Positions 8,343-17,743 of a stretch of 64,000 bases of DNA are shown piece by piece. The stretch covers positions 1 to 64,000 of the forward strand of contig CAJURZ010000001.1 of NCBI GenBank assembly GCA_910588905.1. The letters are read 5' to 3'. The translations under genes and the position numbers were made by a program. A model generated the notes under the pieces. That model saw only the letters and a program-made list of their open reading frames with translations, had not been told where the DNA came from and ran no database searches. The stretch's first letter is position 1. Every line of letters starts with the position of its first letter. This stretch comes from an uncultured Eggerthellaceae bacterium (GTDB lineage Bacteria; Actinomycetota; Coriobacteriia; Coriobacteriales; Eggerthellaceae).

Positions 8343-9329
8343 CTAATGTTGGGCTTGAACGCAGGTGATGGCGGTGACGCCCACGATGTCATCGGCAGAG
8401 CATCCGCGGGAGAGGTCGTTCACGGGCTTCGCCAGTCCCTGGGTGATGGGCCCGTAGGCTTCGGCCTTCGCGAGGCGCTGTACCAGCTTGTAGCCCGCAT
8501 TGCCTGCATCCAGATCAGGGAACACCAGCACATTGGCACGGCCAGCCACAGGAGAATCCGGGCATTTCAAAGCGGCCACCTCAGGACAGAGGGCGGCATC
8601 TACCTGAAGCTCTCCATCCAAGGCCACCGCAGGATCGAGCTCATGGGCGATACACACTGCCTCTACCACCTTGTCGGCATCGGCATTGGAAGCGCTGCCG
8701 TGGCTGGAGTGGGATAGGAGCGCCACGTAGGGCGTCGTGGTGATGAGCGCTTCCCAGGACTTGGCGCTGGATACCGCGATGTTCGCCAGCCCCTGGGCAT
8801 CCGGGTTCACGTTCAGACCGCAGTCGGCGAAGATGAAGGTGCCTTCGTCGCCCAGAGTGCAATCGGGGACGATCATGACGAAGAAGGAGCTCACGAGAGC
8901 CGCCCCCGGAGCCGTTCTCAGGATCTGGAGGCTGGGACGCAGGACATCGGCAGTGGAGTGGCAGGCACCGGCCACCATGCCATCGGCCCGCCCCGTCTTC
9001 ACGAGCATGACCCCGAAGTAGAGCTCATCTTGGATGAGCTTCGCGGCATCCTCAGGCGTCATGCCCTTGGCCTTGCGCACCTGGTAGAGCTCATCGGCCA
9101 AGACAGAGGAGAGCGGGTCGTTCACCGGGTCGAGGATCTGGACCCGATCGAGGCCAGGTGTCTTCTCTAGGATGTCCTCCCGGTTCCCCAAGAGGATCAC
9201 CTCGGCGAAGCCTTCCTCGGATATCCTCAGCGCTGCTTCTTGGGTGCGCACATCCGACCCTTCGGCAAGCACGATGGTCTTCTTGTCTGCCGCCGCCAAG
9301 GCGAACATCTTATCCATGAATGCGCTCAT
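8343..9329 (-). CDS. pta: phosphate acetyltransferase
   Basis: A 328-residue phosphotransacetylase of the short (single-domain) type, interconverting acetyl-CoA and acetyl phosphate. Visible family features are an N-terminal IVLAEGSDVRTQEAA, the central GMVAGACHSTADVLRPSLQ, and C-terminal VFPDLDAGNAGYKLVQRL and GPITQGLAKPVNDLSRGC. The start is the ATG at 9329, with GAGGGG six bases upstream; the frame extends to a TTG at 9335 but with worse spacing. It acts with AckA, encoded convergently about 250 bases away, to make ATP from acetyl-CoA. Confidence 0.96.
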   Translation of the reverse strand: MSAFMDKMFALAAADKKTIVLAEGSDVRTQEAALRISEEGFAEVILLGNREDILEKTPGLDRVQILDPVNDPLSSVLADELYQVRKAKGMTPEDAAKLIQDELYFGVMLVKTGRADGMVAGACHSTADVLRPSLQILRTAPGAALVSSFFVMIVPDCTLGDEGTFIFADCGLNVNPDAQGLANIAVSSAKSWEALITTTPYVALLSHSSHGSASNADADKVVEAVCIAHELDPAVALDGELQVDAALCPEVAALKCPDSPVAGRANVLVFPDLDAGNAGYKLVQRLAKAEAYGPITQGLAKPVNDLSRGCSADDIVGVTAITCVQAQH

Positions 9330-9418
9330 GACCAACCCCTCTCGTATCCGTTTCCAAGAAGTCTAGCAAACATCCAGAAAGTCCCAAATAAGGGGTAGCA
9401 ACTCGGTCGGATATACCC

Positions 9419-9466
9419 TATAGTGTGCCCTGTCTTTAAAAGCGGTACAGAGAGACCGACAAGGCA
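9419..9466 (+). promoter_or_regulatory. pyr operon leader: -10 element and PyrR-binding RNA hairpin
   Basis: TATAGT (9419-9424) is a plausible -10, putting the transcript start close to 9431. The RNA then forms a PyrR-binding loop: lower stem TGTCTT (9431-9436) with AAGGCA (9461-9466), an internal loop TAAAAG/ACA, and upper stem CGGT/ACCG closing the diagnostic terminal loop ACAGAGAG. This matches the known PyrR recognition element (purine-rich internal loop, CAGAGAG apex). PyrR with UMP bound should hold this hairpin and repress the operon. Whether control is by transcription attenuation or translation is unclear; a short stem ACGC/GCGT followed by CTTTT around 9479-9496 could be a weak terminator. 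Confidence 0.8.
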
Positions 9467-9533
9467 TCACGTTTCGAACGCAGCAGCGTCTTTTCGGTTT
9501 GCTCTGTGCGCACTCACGACAGAAAGGGTGTGT

Positions 9534-10136
9534 ATGGGCAACGATTCTGAGATCATCAAATCCGTCTGCATGGACTCAGAGGAGATAGAGCGGGCCATCA
9601 CGCGCATGGCTCACCAGATCCTCGAAGTCAACAAAGGCGCAGACAGTCTGGTCATCGTGGGGATCTATACGCGCGGAGACCTTCTGGCAAGGAAGCTCAA
9701 AGAGCGCATCAAAGAGATAGAAGGGGTGGACGTGCCCTTGGGCGCACTGGACATCAGCTTCTATCGCGATGATTTCCTGACGCACTTCGCTCCTGAGGTG
9801 CATTCCACTGACATACCTTTCTCTATCGACGGCAAGGATGTCGTTTTGGTGGATGATGTCCTCTATACCGGACGCACCATCCGCGCCGCGCTGGATGCCC
9901 TCATGGACATCGGCCGCCCCTCCAAGGTGGAGCTGGCGGTGCTGGTGGATCGCGGGCATAGGGAGCTTCCCATCCGCGCTGATTTCGTGGGCAAGAACGT
10001 GCCCTCTGCCGCTGATGAGAGCGTCCGTCTCTTCTTGGAGGAAGTGGATGGCATCCCCTCCGCGGTGGATATCTTGGAAGTGGCTCCGGGGGAGCGTGCG
10101 GGAGCAGCGCCCCTGCAATTGAGGAAGGGGGAATAG
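9534..10136 (+). CDS. pyrR: bifunctional pyr operon regulator / uracil phosphoribosyltransferase
   Basis: A 200-residue PyrR. The PRPP-binding motif VVLVDDVLYTGRT is at residues 103-115, and ALDISFYRDDF (71-81) is the family's second signature. PyrR binds the leader RNA when UMP is high and represses the pyr genes; many also convert uracil and PRPP to UMP. The frame is open back to 9423, but those codons overlap the PyrR-binding hairpin, so the ATG at 9534 with AGAAAGGG upstream is the start. The gene is one base from pyrB and heads the operon. Confidence 0.95.
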   Translation: MGNDSEIIKSVCMDSEEIERAITRMAHQILEVNKGADSLVIVGIYTRGDLLARKLKERIKEIEGVDVPLGALDISFYRDDFLTHFAPEVHSTDIPFSIDGKDVVLVDDVLYTGRTIRAALDALMDIGRPSKVELAVLVDRGHRELPIRADFVGKNVPSAADESVRLFLEEVDGIPSAVDILEVAPGERAGAAPLQLRKGE

Positions 10137-10137
10137 C

Positions 10138-11082
10138 ATGACGTTCGCACATAAGCATCTGATCGACATCACCGAGTACAGCCGCGATGACATCATGCTC
10201 CTGTTGGAGACGGCGGCGAAGTTCAAGGAGGTGAACGAGCGGCGGATCAAGCAGGTGCCTACCCTGAAGGGTGCCACCATCGTGAACATGTTCAACGAGC
10301 CTTCCACTCGCACTCGTTCATCCTTCGAGATAGCAGAGAAGCGCCTCTCCGCCAATAGCCTGAACTTCGGCGGCAGCTCCACCTCCACGGTCAAGGGCGA
10401 GAGCCTCTCTGATACGGTGGAGACCCTTTGCGCCTACAAGATAGACATGATCATCGTCAGGGATAAGCATGCGGGCGTGCCGCGCAAGATAGCTGACCTG
10501 TCTGGCGTGCATGTCATAGACGCCGGCGATGGTAAGCATCAGCATCCCACCCAAGCACTGCTGGACCTGTATTCCATCTGGGAGGAGAAGGGCTCCTTCG
10601 AAGGGCTCAATGTGGGGATCGTGGGTGACATCGCCCATTCCCGTGTCTGCGGATCCCTTCTGCCTGCCCTCAAGATCATGGGAGCGAACACGGTAGCCAT
10701 CGCGCCACCCACCCTGCTTCCGGCGCGCCCGGATGTGCTCGGGGCAGATGAGGTCTCCTCTGATCTGGATTCCGTGCTGCCTGACTTGGATGTGGTGTAT
10801 ATGCTCCGCGTTCAGCGGGAGAGGCTGGAGGGGGCGCCCTTCCCCAGCCTGCGCGAATACAACCTGCTCTATGGGCTCACCCAGAAGCGTGACCAGCTGA
10901 TGAAGCCGGATGCCATCGTCTGCCATCCCGGACCCATCAACCGCGGGGTGGAGCTGGATTCGTTCATGGCTGACCATCCGGATCGCTCTGTGATCCTGGA
11001 TCAGGTCTATGCGGGCATCCTCGTTCGCATGGCAGCTCTCTATCTTCTGTTAGGAGGTTCCAACGATGGCATTGATGCTTAA
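10138..11082 (+). CDS. pyrB: aspartate carbamoyltransferase catalytic subunit
   Basis: A 314-residue enzyme forming carbamoyl-aspartate from carbamoyl phosphate and aspartate. The carbamoyl-phosphate loop S56-T57-R58-T59-R60 is in FNEPSTRTRSSFE, HQHPTQALLDLYSI and the aspartate-binding MLRVQRERL are present. No pyrI regulatory subunit is seen in the operon, consistent with RNA-level control by PyrR. Start ATG 10138 follows GGAAGGGGGA; the 3' end overlaps pyrC by 17 bases. Confidence 0.96.
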   Translation: MTFAHKHLIDITEYSRDDIMLLLETAAKFKEVNERRIKQVPTLKGATIVNMFNEPSTRTRSSFEIAEKRLSANSLNFGGSSTSTVKGESLSDTVETLCAYKIDMIIVRDKHAGVPRKIADLSGVHVIDAGDGKHQHPTQALLDLYSIWEEKGSFEGLNVGIVGDIAHSRVCGSLLPALKIMGANTVAIAPPTLLPARPDVLGADEVSSDLDSVLPDLDVVYMLRVQRERLEGAPFPSLREYNLLYGLTQKRDQLMKPDAIVCHPGPINRGVELDSFMADHPDRSVILDQVYAGILVRMAALYLLLGGSNDGIDA

Positions 11083-12358
11083 GGGTGCGCGCTGCATCGA
11101 CCCGCAGGTGGGATTGGATGAGGTGTGCGACATCCTCATCCGCGACGGCAAGATCGTAGAAGTAGGCCATGACCTCGTCATGGAGAAGGGCGTCACGCGG
11201 GATCTGACGGGCAAGGTGCTCATGCCGGGACTCGTGGACATGCACGTTCATCTACGCGAGCCGGGCTATGAGCAGAAAGAGGACATCGCCAGCGGCACGC
11301 GAGCTGCGGCTCACGGTGGCTTCACGGCGGTCTGTGCGATGCCCAATACCGATCCTGTGATCGACAATGCAGTGGGCGTGGAGTACATCAAGGCCCGCGC
11401 GACGGAAATGGGCAAATGCCGGGTCATCGTCTCTGGTGCCTGCACCAAGGGGCTCGAAGGTGAGATCCTCGCTGAGATGGGGGACATGCATGCCCATGGG
11501 GTGCGCGCGTTCACCGATGACGGCCATGGAGTCCAAGATGCGGGCATGATGCGTCGGGTGATGGATTACGCCTCGCAGTTCGATTGCGTGGTCATGCCCC
11601 ATTGCCAGGATGACTCCCTGGTAGGAGAGGGTCAGGTCAACGAAGGCGTTGCCTCTACGCGGCTCGGCATGCTGGGCTGGCCTGCTGAGGGCGAGGAGCT
11701 GGAGATAGCCCGCGACATAGCCCTCTGCCGCTTGACCGGCTGCCCCTTGCATATCCAGCATGTGACCACAGCCCGTGGCCTTGAGATGATCCGCCAGGCG
11801 AAGGCGGAGGGGTTGCCTGTCACCTGCGAAGTGACACCCCATCATCTGTTCCTCACCGAAGACGACATCACGGATACCTATCCCACTTCCCTTAAGGTGA
11901 ATCCGCCTCTGCGCACCTCCGATGATGCGGTGGCGCTGGTGGAGGGGATCGTAGACGGAACGGTGGATGCCCTTGTGACCGATCACGCTCCCCATACGGA
12001 TTGGGAGAAGGATCGCGAATTCGAGCTAGCTCCCTTCGGCATGATCGGCCTTGAGACGTCTTTGGCTCTGGTGCTCACCAAGCTGGTCTCCACCGGCATC
12101 ATCAGCTACGCCAAGATGGCGGAGGTCATGGCAGTGAATCCGCGACGCATCCTGCGCCAAGAGCCGGTGCGTTTGGAGGCGGGCAGCATCGCTGATCTGA
12201 CCGTCTTCGATCCTGAGGCCACTTGGACGGTGGAGCGTGCCGGATTCTGCTCCAAGGCGGGCAACTCCGGCTTCTTGGGGGCTGAGCTCACGGGCAAGGC
12301 CGTGGATGTGTATGTGGGCGGCTATGCCACTCTGGAAGACGGGGTCATCGTTGAGTAG
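11066..12358 (+). CDS. pyrC: dihydroorotase (class I, PyrC)
   Basis: A 430-residue amidohydrolase that cyclises carbamoyl-aspartate to dihydroorotate. The metal-binding D58-M-H60-V-H62-LREPG motif is intact. HCQD, HIQHVTTARG and VTDHAPHTDWEKD supply the further His ligands and the catalytic Asp. The length and the class I pattern (VDMHVHLREPG) distinguish it from allantoinase, which the operon context also excludes. ATG 11066 has GGAGGTTCC upstream, inside the end of pyrB. Confidence 0.96.
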   Translation: MALMLKGARCIDPQVGLDEVCDILIRDGKIVEVGHDLVMEKGVTRDLTGKVLMPGLVDMHVHLREPGYEQKEDIASGTRAAAHGGFTAVCAMPNTDPVIDNAVGVEYIKARATEMGKCRVIVSGACTKGLEGEILAEMGDMHAHGVRAFTDDGHGVQDAGMMRRVMDYASQFDCVVMPHCQDDSLVGEGQVNEGVASTRLGMLGWPAEGEELEIARDIALCRLTGCPLHIQHVTTARGLEMIRQAKAEGLPVTCEVTPHHLFLTEDDITDTYPTSLKVNPPLRTSDDAVALVEGIVDGTVDALVTDHAPHTDWEKDREFELAPFGMIGLETSLALVLTKLVSTGIISYAKMAEVMAVNPRRILRQEPVRLEAGSIADLTVFDPEATWTVERAGFCSKAGNSGFLGAELTGKAVDVYVGGYATLEDGVIVE

Positions 12359-12374
12359 CCCGAAAGAGAGGCTC

Positions 12375-13688
12375 ATGAGCGCCACTTCCAAAGGGGTCGG
12401 AGAGCCCGCCCTGCTGGTATTGGAGGATGGCACGGCCTTTCGGGGGCGCTCCTGCGGAGCATCCGGGGAAGTGACAGGGGAGGTCTGCTTCAATACCTCT
12501 TTGGAGGGCTATCTGGAGGTCATGACCGATCCCTCCTACGCAGGTCAGATCATCACCATGACCTATCCTCAGATAGGCAACTATGGCGTCAACCGCGAGG
12601 ACATCCAGCGCGATCGGATCTTCGCCCGGGGGATGGTGGTGCGGGATATGTGCGCCACCCCCTCCAGCTGGCGCTCTGAGGTGAGCTTGCCGGATCTCCT
12701 CAAGGAGGAGGGGATCGTCGCCATCGAAGGGGTGGATACTCGGGCTCTCGTGCGTCATATCCGCAGCCAGGGAGCCATGATGGGCATCCTCTCCACGGAG
12801 GATCTGGATGAGGATAGCCTCCTGCGCAAGGTGAGGGCCGCTCAAGGGCTCGTGGGTGCCAACCTGGTGGCGGAGGTGTCTGAATCTGAGACGCGCACCT
12901 TCGATCACCTGCCCTCATCTCATTCCTTCGCTGCTGCAGATGCTGCTCCCGTCCAGTGGAAGGTGGTGGCCTATGATTGCGGTGTCAAGGATTCCATCTT
13001 GCAGAATCTCACGCGCATCGGCTGCGAGGTCACCTGCGTGGGCTGGGACACCCCGGCCGAGGAGGTACTGGCCCTGAACCCTGATGGCGTGTTCCTGAGC
13101 AACGGCCCCGGGGATCCCCAGGCCGTTGATGCCACGTTCCGCGAAGCCGAGAAGCTTTTGGGGTCGGTCCCCGTATTCGGCATCTGCCTCGGTCATCAGA
13201 TGATGGGCTTGGCGGCCGGGGGTGAGGCCGAGAAGCTCAAGTTCGGCCATCGGGGAGGCAATCATCCGGTGATGAACCTGCTCACGGGGCGGGTGGAGAT
13301 AACCGCCCAGAACCACGGCTTCGGCATCCGCTTCAACAGCCTCGGGGACGTCATCCCTGAGCTCTCTGGCGGCCGCACTGCCCATGAGGAGGATCTTCGG
13401 GCTTGGGCTCAGGCGGCCATCGCTCCTGTGGTGCGCAATGATCGCTTCGGTCGCATCCGCCTGACCCATGTGAACCTCAATGATGGCACTCTGGAGGGCA
13501 TGGAGTTCTTGGATATCCCGGCCTTCTGCGTGCAGTATCACCCGGAGGCTTCGCCGGGTCCTACGGATTCTCACTATCTGTTCACCGCCTTCGGACGCCT
13601 GATGAGCAGCATAGATGGCTATCTGGATATCGATATCGCTCAGGATAGGCTGCATGGCTGGAAGTTCGGAGGTGGGCGCGTTGCCTAG
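12375..13688 (+). CDS. carA: carbamoyl-phosphate synthase small subunit
   Basis: The 437-residue glutamine amidotransferase subunit that delivers ammonia to CarB. The N-terminal CPSase domain starts with ALLVLEDGTAFRG and CFNTSLEGYLEVM; the class I glutaminase domain has FGICLGHQMMGLAAGG with the nucleophile Cys at about residue 271, and QYHPEASPGP with the catalytic His and Glu. ATG 12375 has AGAGAGG six bases upstream; the frame is open further upstream within pyrC but without homology. It overlaps the start of carB by 8 bases. Confidence 0.96.
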   Translation: MSATSKGVGEPALLVLEDGTAFRGRSCGASGEVTGEVCFNTSLEGYLEVMTDPSYAGQIITMTYPQIGNYGVNREDIQRDRIFARGMVVRDMCATPSSWRSEVSLPDLLKEEGIVAIEGVDTRALVRHIRSQGAMMGILSTEDLDEDSLLRKVRAAQGLVGANLVAEVSESETRTFDHLPSSHSFAAADAAPVQWKVVAYDCGVKDSILQNLTRIGCEVTCVGWDTPAEEVLALNPDGVFLSNGPGDPQAVDATFREAEKLLGSVPVFGICLGHQMMGLAAGGEAEKLKFGHRGGNHPVMNLLTGRVEITAQNHGFGIRFNSLGDVIPELSGGRTAHEEDLRAWAQAAIAPVVRNDRFGRIRLTHVNLNDGTLEGMEFLDIPAFCVQYHPEASPGPTDSHYLFTAFGRLMSSIDGYLDIDIAQDRLHGWKFGGGRVA

Positions 13689-16600
13689 AAGAGAGGATAT
13701 CAAGAAGGTCTTGGTCATCGGGTCGGGTCCCATCGTCATCGGTCAGGCCTGCGAATTCGACTATTCCGGGGCCCAGGCCTGCAAGGTGCTCAAGGAATGC
13801 GGTTTGGAAGTGGTGCTGGTCAACAGCAATCCGGCCACCATCATGACCGATCCGGGTCTGGCGGACGGCACCTACGTGGAACCGGTGACCGCTGAGTTCG
13901 TGGCGAAGGTGATAGAACAGGAGCGTCCGGATGCGCTGCTACCCACGCTCGGCGGTCAGACAGGGCTCAATTGCGCTGTCGATCTGGCGCGCCAGGGTGT
14001 GTTGGACGAATTCGGCGTGGAGATGATCGGCTGCGATCTGGCAGCCATCGAGCGAGGAGAGGATCGCAAGCTCTTCAACGAATGCATGGAAGAGCTCGGC
14101 ATCGAAACCTCTCGGGCAGGTTATGCCTACTCCGTCGAAGACGCCCTCTCCATCGTGGAGTCCATCGGCTACCCCGTGGTCATCCGTCCTTCCTTCACCT
14201 TGGGAGGTGCGGGAGGTGGCATCGCTCATAGCGAAGAAGAGCTCCGTCGCATCGTGGCTCAGGGGGTGAGCCTCTCCCCGGCGGGTGAGGTGCTGGTGGA
14301 GGAATCCATCGAGGGTTGGAAAGAATTCGAGATGGAGGTCATGCGAGATAGGGAAGGCAACGGCATCATCGTCTGCTCTATCGAGAACCTGGATCCCATG
14401 GGCGTGCATACGGGGGATTCCATCACCGTGGCCCCGGCTCAAACGCTGACTGACCTGGAATACCAGCGCATGCGGGCGGCGTCGCTGGCGGTGCTCGAGA
14501 AGATCGGGGTGGAGACCGGCGGCTCCAACGTGCAGTTCGCCGTGAATCCTCAAGATGGCCGCATGGTCATCATCGAGATGAACCCCCGGGTATCAAGATC
14601 CTCGGCCCTGGCTTCCAAGGCAACGGGGTTCCCCATAGCCAAAGCAGCCGCGAAACTGGCCATCGGCTATACCCTTCCTGAGATCGACAACGACATCACC
14701 CAGGCCACCCCGGCCTGCTTCGAGCCCTCCATAGACTATTGCGTGGTCAAGGTGCCGCGTTTTGCCTTCGAGAAGTTCCAGGGATCCGATGACACCCTTT
14801 CCACGCGCATGAAGGCCGTGGGCGAGGTCATGGCCATCGGTCGCACCTTCGAAGAGGCCCTGGGCAAGGCGCTCAGATCCATGGAGGATGGGCGTGCGGG
14901 CTTCGGAGGCTGCGCTAAAGCCCTGCGCGAGGCTGCCTGCCCTGATGGGGAGGAGCTCCGGGATGCCGTGGGCCGACCCACGCCGGAGCGCATCCATTAT
15001 CTGGCTGAGGCCTTGCGCCGCGGTTGGACGGTGGAAGAGCTCCATGAGGCCACGGGGATAGACCCAATCTTCCTCTTCCGCATGAAGGACATCATCGGGG
15101 TGGAGCAGGCGCTCTCCCAGATGCGCTTGGATGAGCTGGATGCAGAAGCGTTCGCCCTATGCAAGCAGATGGGGCTCTCGGATGCCCAGATAGCCCATCT
15201 GACCGGATCGGACGAGGCCACGGTGCGCACCTGTCGCAAGATGCTCCACGTGCTGCCCGTCATGAAGACCGTGGACACCTGTGCGGCGGAGTTCGCCAGC
15301 ACCACCGAATACCACTACAAGACCTATGACGGTGTCGAGACCGAGGTGACACCCAAGACGGCGCCCCGGGTGATGATCCTGGGAGCAGGGCCGAACCGCA
15401 TCGGCCAGGGGATCGAATTCGACTATTGCTGCGTCCATGCCTCCTACGCTCTGCATGACGCGGGCTTCGAGACCATCATGGTGAACTGCAATCCTGAGAC
15501 CGTCTCCACAGACTATGACACCTCGGATAAGCTCTATTTCGAACCGCTCACCTTCGAAGATGTCATGGACATCGTGGAAGCGGAGCAGCCTGATGGGGTA
15601 GTGGTCACCCTGGGCGGCCAGACGCCGCTCAAGCTGGCGAAGCCGCTGGCTGACGCAGGCGTGCCCATCATGGGCACCTCCCCTGAGGCCATCGACTTGG
15701 CAGAGGACAGGGACCGCTTCGCTGCCATCTTGGACGAGCTGGGGATAGCCTATCCGCCCAGCGGCATGGCCTCTACGTTCGAGGAGGCCTGCATCGTGGC
15801 GGACCGCATCGGATTCCCGCTGTTGGTCCGCCCCAGCTATGTGCTGGGGGGTCGTGGGATGGGTATCGTCTATGACGGTGCCCAGCTGGAGAAGTACATG
15901 ACCGAGGCCGCGAAGATCACCCCGGATCATCCGGTGTATCTAGACCGCTTCCTGGAGGGGGCGGTAGAGGTGGACCTTGATGCCATCTGCGATGGCGAAG
16001 ATGTCTATGTGGGTGCTATCCTTGAGCACATAGAGATGGCAGGCATCCATTCAGGGGATTCCGCCTGTTGCACCCCTCCGTTCGCTTTGTCTGAATCCGT
16101 GCAGTCCAGCCTGCGCTCCATCGCTCGCCAGTTGGCCCTGCGGTTGGGCGTGGTGGGGCTCATCAACATCCAGTTCGCTATCAAGGACCAGATGATCTAC
16201 ATCATCGAGGCGAACCCGCGGGCCTCCCGCACGGTACCCTTCGCCTCCAAGGCCACGGGCGTGCCCCTGGCGAAGGTGGCGGCCCGGGTGATGGCGGGAG
16301 AGAAGCTAGCGGCCATGGAGCTGCCCTCAGACGAGCGGCGGCTTGATCATTTCAGCGTGAAGGAGGCTGTGATGCCCTTCGGGCGCTTCCCGGGGGCTGA
16401 TACGGTGTTGGGTCCGGAGATGAAATCCACGGGAGAGGTGATGGGCATAGCCCGGAACTTCCCCTGCGCCTTCGCCAAGACCCAGCTCGCCATCGATTAC
16501 GAGCTTCCTGAGACGGGCAAGGTCTTCGTGAGCGTCTGCGACCGCGACAAGCGCTCGTTCACCTCCATCGCGCGGGACTTCTCGCGCTTAGGGTTCGACT

Positions 16601-16920
16601 TGGTAGCCACAGAGGGCACTGCCTCTGCGCTACGGGCCGTGGGGATCCAGTGCGAGGTGGTGCGCAAGATCCATGAAGGCTCACCCAATGTGCGCGATCT
16701 CATGACCTCGGGGGAGGTGGTCCTCTTGGTGAACACCCCCTTCGGCAATGCTACCCGGGATGATGGCTATGAGATCCGCACGGAAGCCGTGCGTCGCGGC
16801 ATCACCCAGATCACGAATCTGGCCGGCGCCCAGGCCATGGCGGCAGGGATGGAAGCAGCCCGCGGGGGCGGATTGGATGTGGTCGCACTCCAAGACCTGC
16901 CTCAATGGGAACAGGTGTGA
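13681..16920 (+). CDS. carB: carbamoyl-phosphate synthase large subunit
   Basis: The 1079-residue large subunit with two homologous halves, each an ATP-grasp carboxyphosphate/carbamoyl-phosphate synthetase: first GSGPIVIGQACEFDYSGAQA and second GAGPNRIGQGIEFDYCCVHA. A C-terminal MGS-like allosteric domain covers about the last 140 residues. The TTG at 13681 is chosen: it sits seven bases after GGAGGTG, overlaps the carA stop and yields MPRREDIKKVLVIGSGP, which matches the usual N-terminus of CarB. An in-frame ATG at 13654 would add nine unconserved residues. It supplies carbamoyl phosphate for PyrB, and probably also for arginine synthesis. Confidence 0.96.
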   Translation: MPRREDIKKVLVIGSGPIVIGQACEFDYSGAQACKVLKECGLEVVLVNSNPATIMTDPGLADGTYVEPVTAEFVAKVIEQERPDALLPTLGGQTGLNCAVDLARQGVLDEFGVEMIGCDLAAIERGEDRKLFNECMEELGIETSRAGYAYSVEDALSIVESIGYPVVIRPSFTLGGAGGGIAHSEEELRRIVAQGVSLSPAGEVLVEESIEGWKEFEMEVMRDREGNGIIVCSIENLDPMGVHTGDSITVAPAQTLTDLEYQRMRAASLAVLEKIGVETGGSNVQFAVNPQDGRMVIIEMNPRVSRSSALASKATGFPIAKAAAKLAIGYTLPEIDNDITQATPACFEPSIDYCVVKVPRFAFEKFQGSDDTLSTRMKAVGEVMAIGRTFEEALGKALRSMEDGRAGFGGCAKALREAACPDGEELRDAVGRPTPERIHYLAEALRRGWTVEELHEATGIDPIFLFRMKDIIGVEQALSQMRLDELDAEAFALCKQMGLSDAQIAHLTGSDEATVRTCRKMLHVLPVMKTVDTCAAEFASTTEYHYKTYDGVETEVTPKTAPRVMILGAGPNRIGQGIEFDYCCVHASYALHDAGFETIMVNCNPETVSTDYDTSDKLYFEPLTFEDVMDIVEAEQPDGVVVTLGGQTPLKLAKPLADAGVPIMGTSPEAIDLAEDRDRFAAILDELGIAYPPSGMASTFEEACIVADRIGFPLLVRPSYVLGGRGMGIVYDGAQLEKYMTEAAKITPDHPVYLDRFLEGAVEVDLDAICDGEDVYVGAILEHIEMAGIHSGDSACCTPPFALSESVQSSLRSIARQLALRLGVVGLINIQFAIKDQMIYIIEANPRASRTVPFASKATGVPLAKVAARVMAGEKLAAMELPSDERRLDHFSVKEAVMPFGRFPGADTVLGPEMKSTGEVMGIARNFPCAFAKTQLAIDYELPETGKVFVSVCDRDKRSFTSIARDFSRLGFDLVATEGTASALRAVGIQCEVVRKIHEGSPNVRDLMTSGEVVLLVNTPFGNATRDDGYEIRTEAVRRGITQITNLAGAQAMAAGMEAARGGGLDVVALQDLPQWEQV

Positions 16921-16948
16921 GGAACGTTGACGAGGAGAGAGGAGCCTC

Positions 16949-17743
16949 ATGGGGCTTGAAGATAGCGCTGCGTTGGTGACATCCAACCGGCATCTCTATG
17001 GTCAGCTCTACCTGATGGAGCTGAGATGTCCCGAGGTGGCAGCGAACGTGCTGCCAGGGCAGTTCGTCCACATGACCATCCCGGATGAGCAGGCGCACAT
17101 CCTCCGCCGCCCGTTCTCCATCTTCGATAGGGATGAGGAAGCGGGCAGCGTTGAGATCCTCTATCAGGTCCTGGGTGCGGGCACCCGGGCTATGGCTCAG
17201 TGGTCTGCGGGCATGAGCTGCTCCATGATCGGATGCATCGGCCGCTCCTGGGAGGTACCCTTCGATACCAGCCGCGCACTGCTCGTGGGTGGTGGTGTGG
17301 GGGCCGCCCCCTTGTACCTGCTCTGTCAGCAACTCGATCAAGACGGCATCAGCATGGACGTCATCTTGGGAGCGGCCACCGAAGGGGCGCTCGTTTGCCG
17401 TAGGCGCTATGAGGAGACCTGCAGGACACCTCCTCTCTGCTCTACCGATGACGGGACCTTCGGCCGCGCGGGCTTTGCCACGCTGTTGGTGGAAGAGGCG
17501 CTCCAACGGGCTCAAGCGGAAGGGAGACCGTACGACTACGCTGCCGTTTGCGGCCCTGAACCGCTCATGCGAGCGGCCAGCGCAATGCTTCTGGAGGCCG
17601 GTGTGCGCACCCAGGTGTCCATGGAGCGGCGCATGGCTTGCGGGATAGGGGCGTGCCTGTCCTGCGTGGTGGAGACGAAGGACGGCCGCAAGCGCGCTTG
17701 CGTGGACGGCCCCATCTTCGATGCGGAGGACATCCTATGGTGA
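16949..17743 (+). CDS. pyrK: dihydroorotate dehydrogenase electron-transfer subunit
   Basis: A 264-residue iron-sulfur flavoprotein subunit. It has an FAD-binding ferredoxin-reductase fold (QFVHMTIPDEQAHILRRPFSIFD, GAGTRAMAQW), a nucleotide-binding GGGVGAAPLYLL, and a C-terminal [2Fe-2S] cluster with four cysteines in MACGIGACLSCVV followed by RACVDGP. It passes electrons from dihydroorotate oxidation in PyrD to NAD+. It overlaps pyrD by 7 bases, confirming a type 1B dehydrogenase complex. Confidence 0.95.
   Translation: MGLEDSAALVTSNRHLYGQLYLMELRCPEVAANVLPGQFVHMTIPDEQAHILRRPFSIFDRDEEAGSVEILYQVLGAGTRAMAQWSAGMSCSMIGCIGRSWEVPFDTSRALLVGGGVGAAPLYLLCQQLDQDGISMDVILGAATEGALVCRRRYEETCRTPPLCSTDDGTFGRAGFATLLVEEALQRAQAEGRPYDYAAVCGPEPLMRAASAMLLEAGVRTQVSMERRMACGIGACLSCVVETKDGRKRACVDGPIFDAEDILW

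Noticed and set aside
9423..9533. 37-codon extension of pyrR
   Set aside because: It would be encoded by the PyrR-binding hairpin itself; leader RNA is the better explanation.
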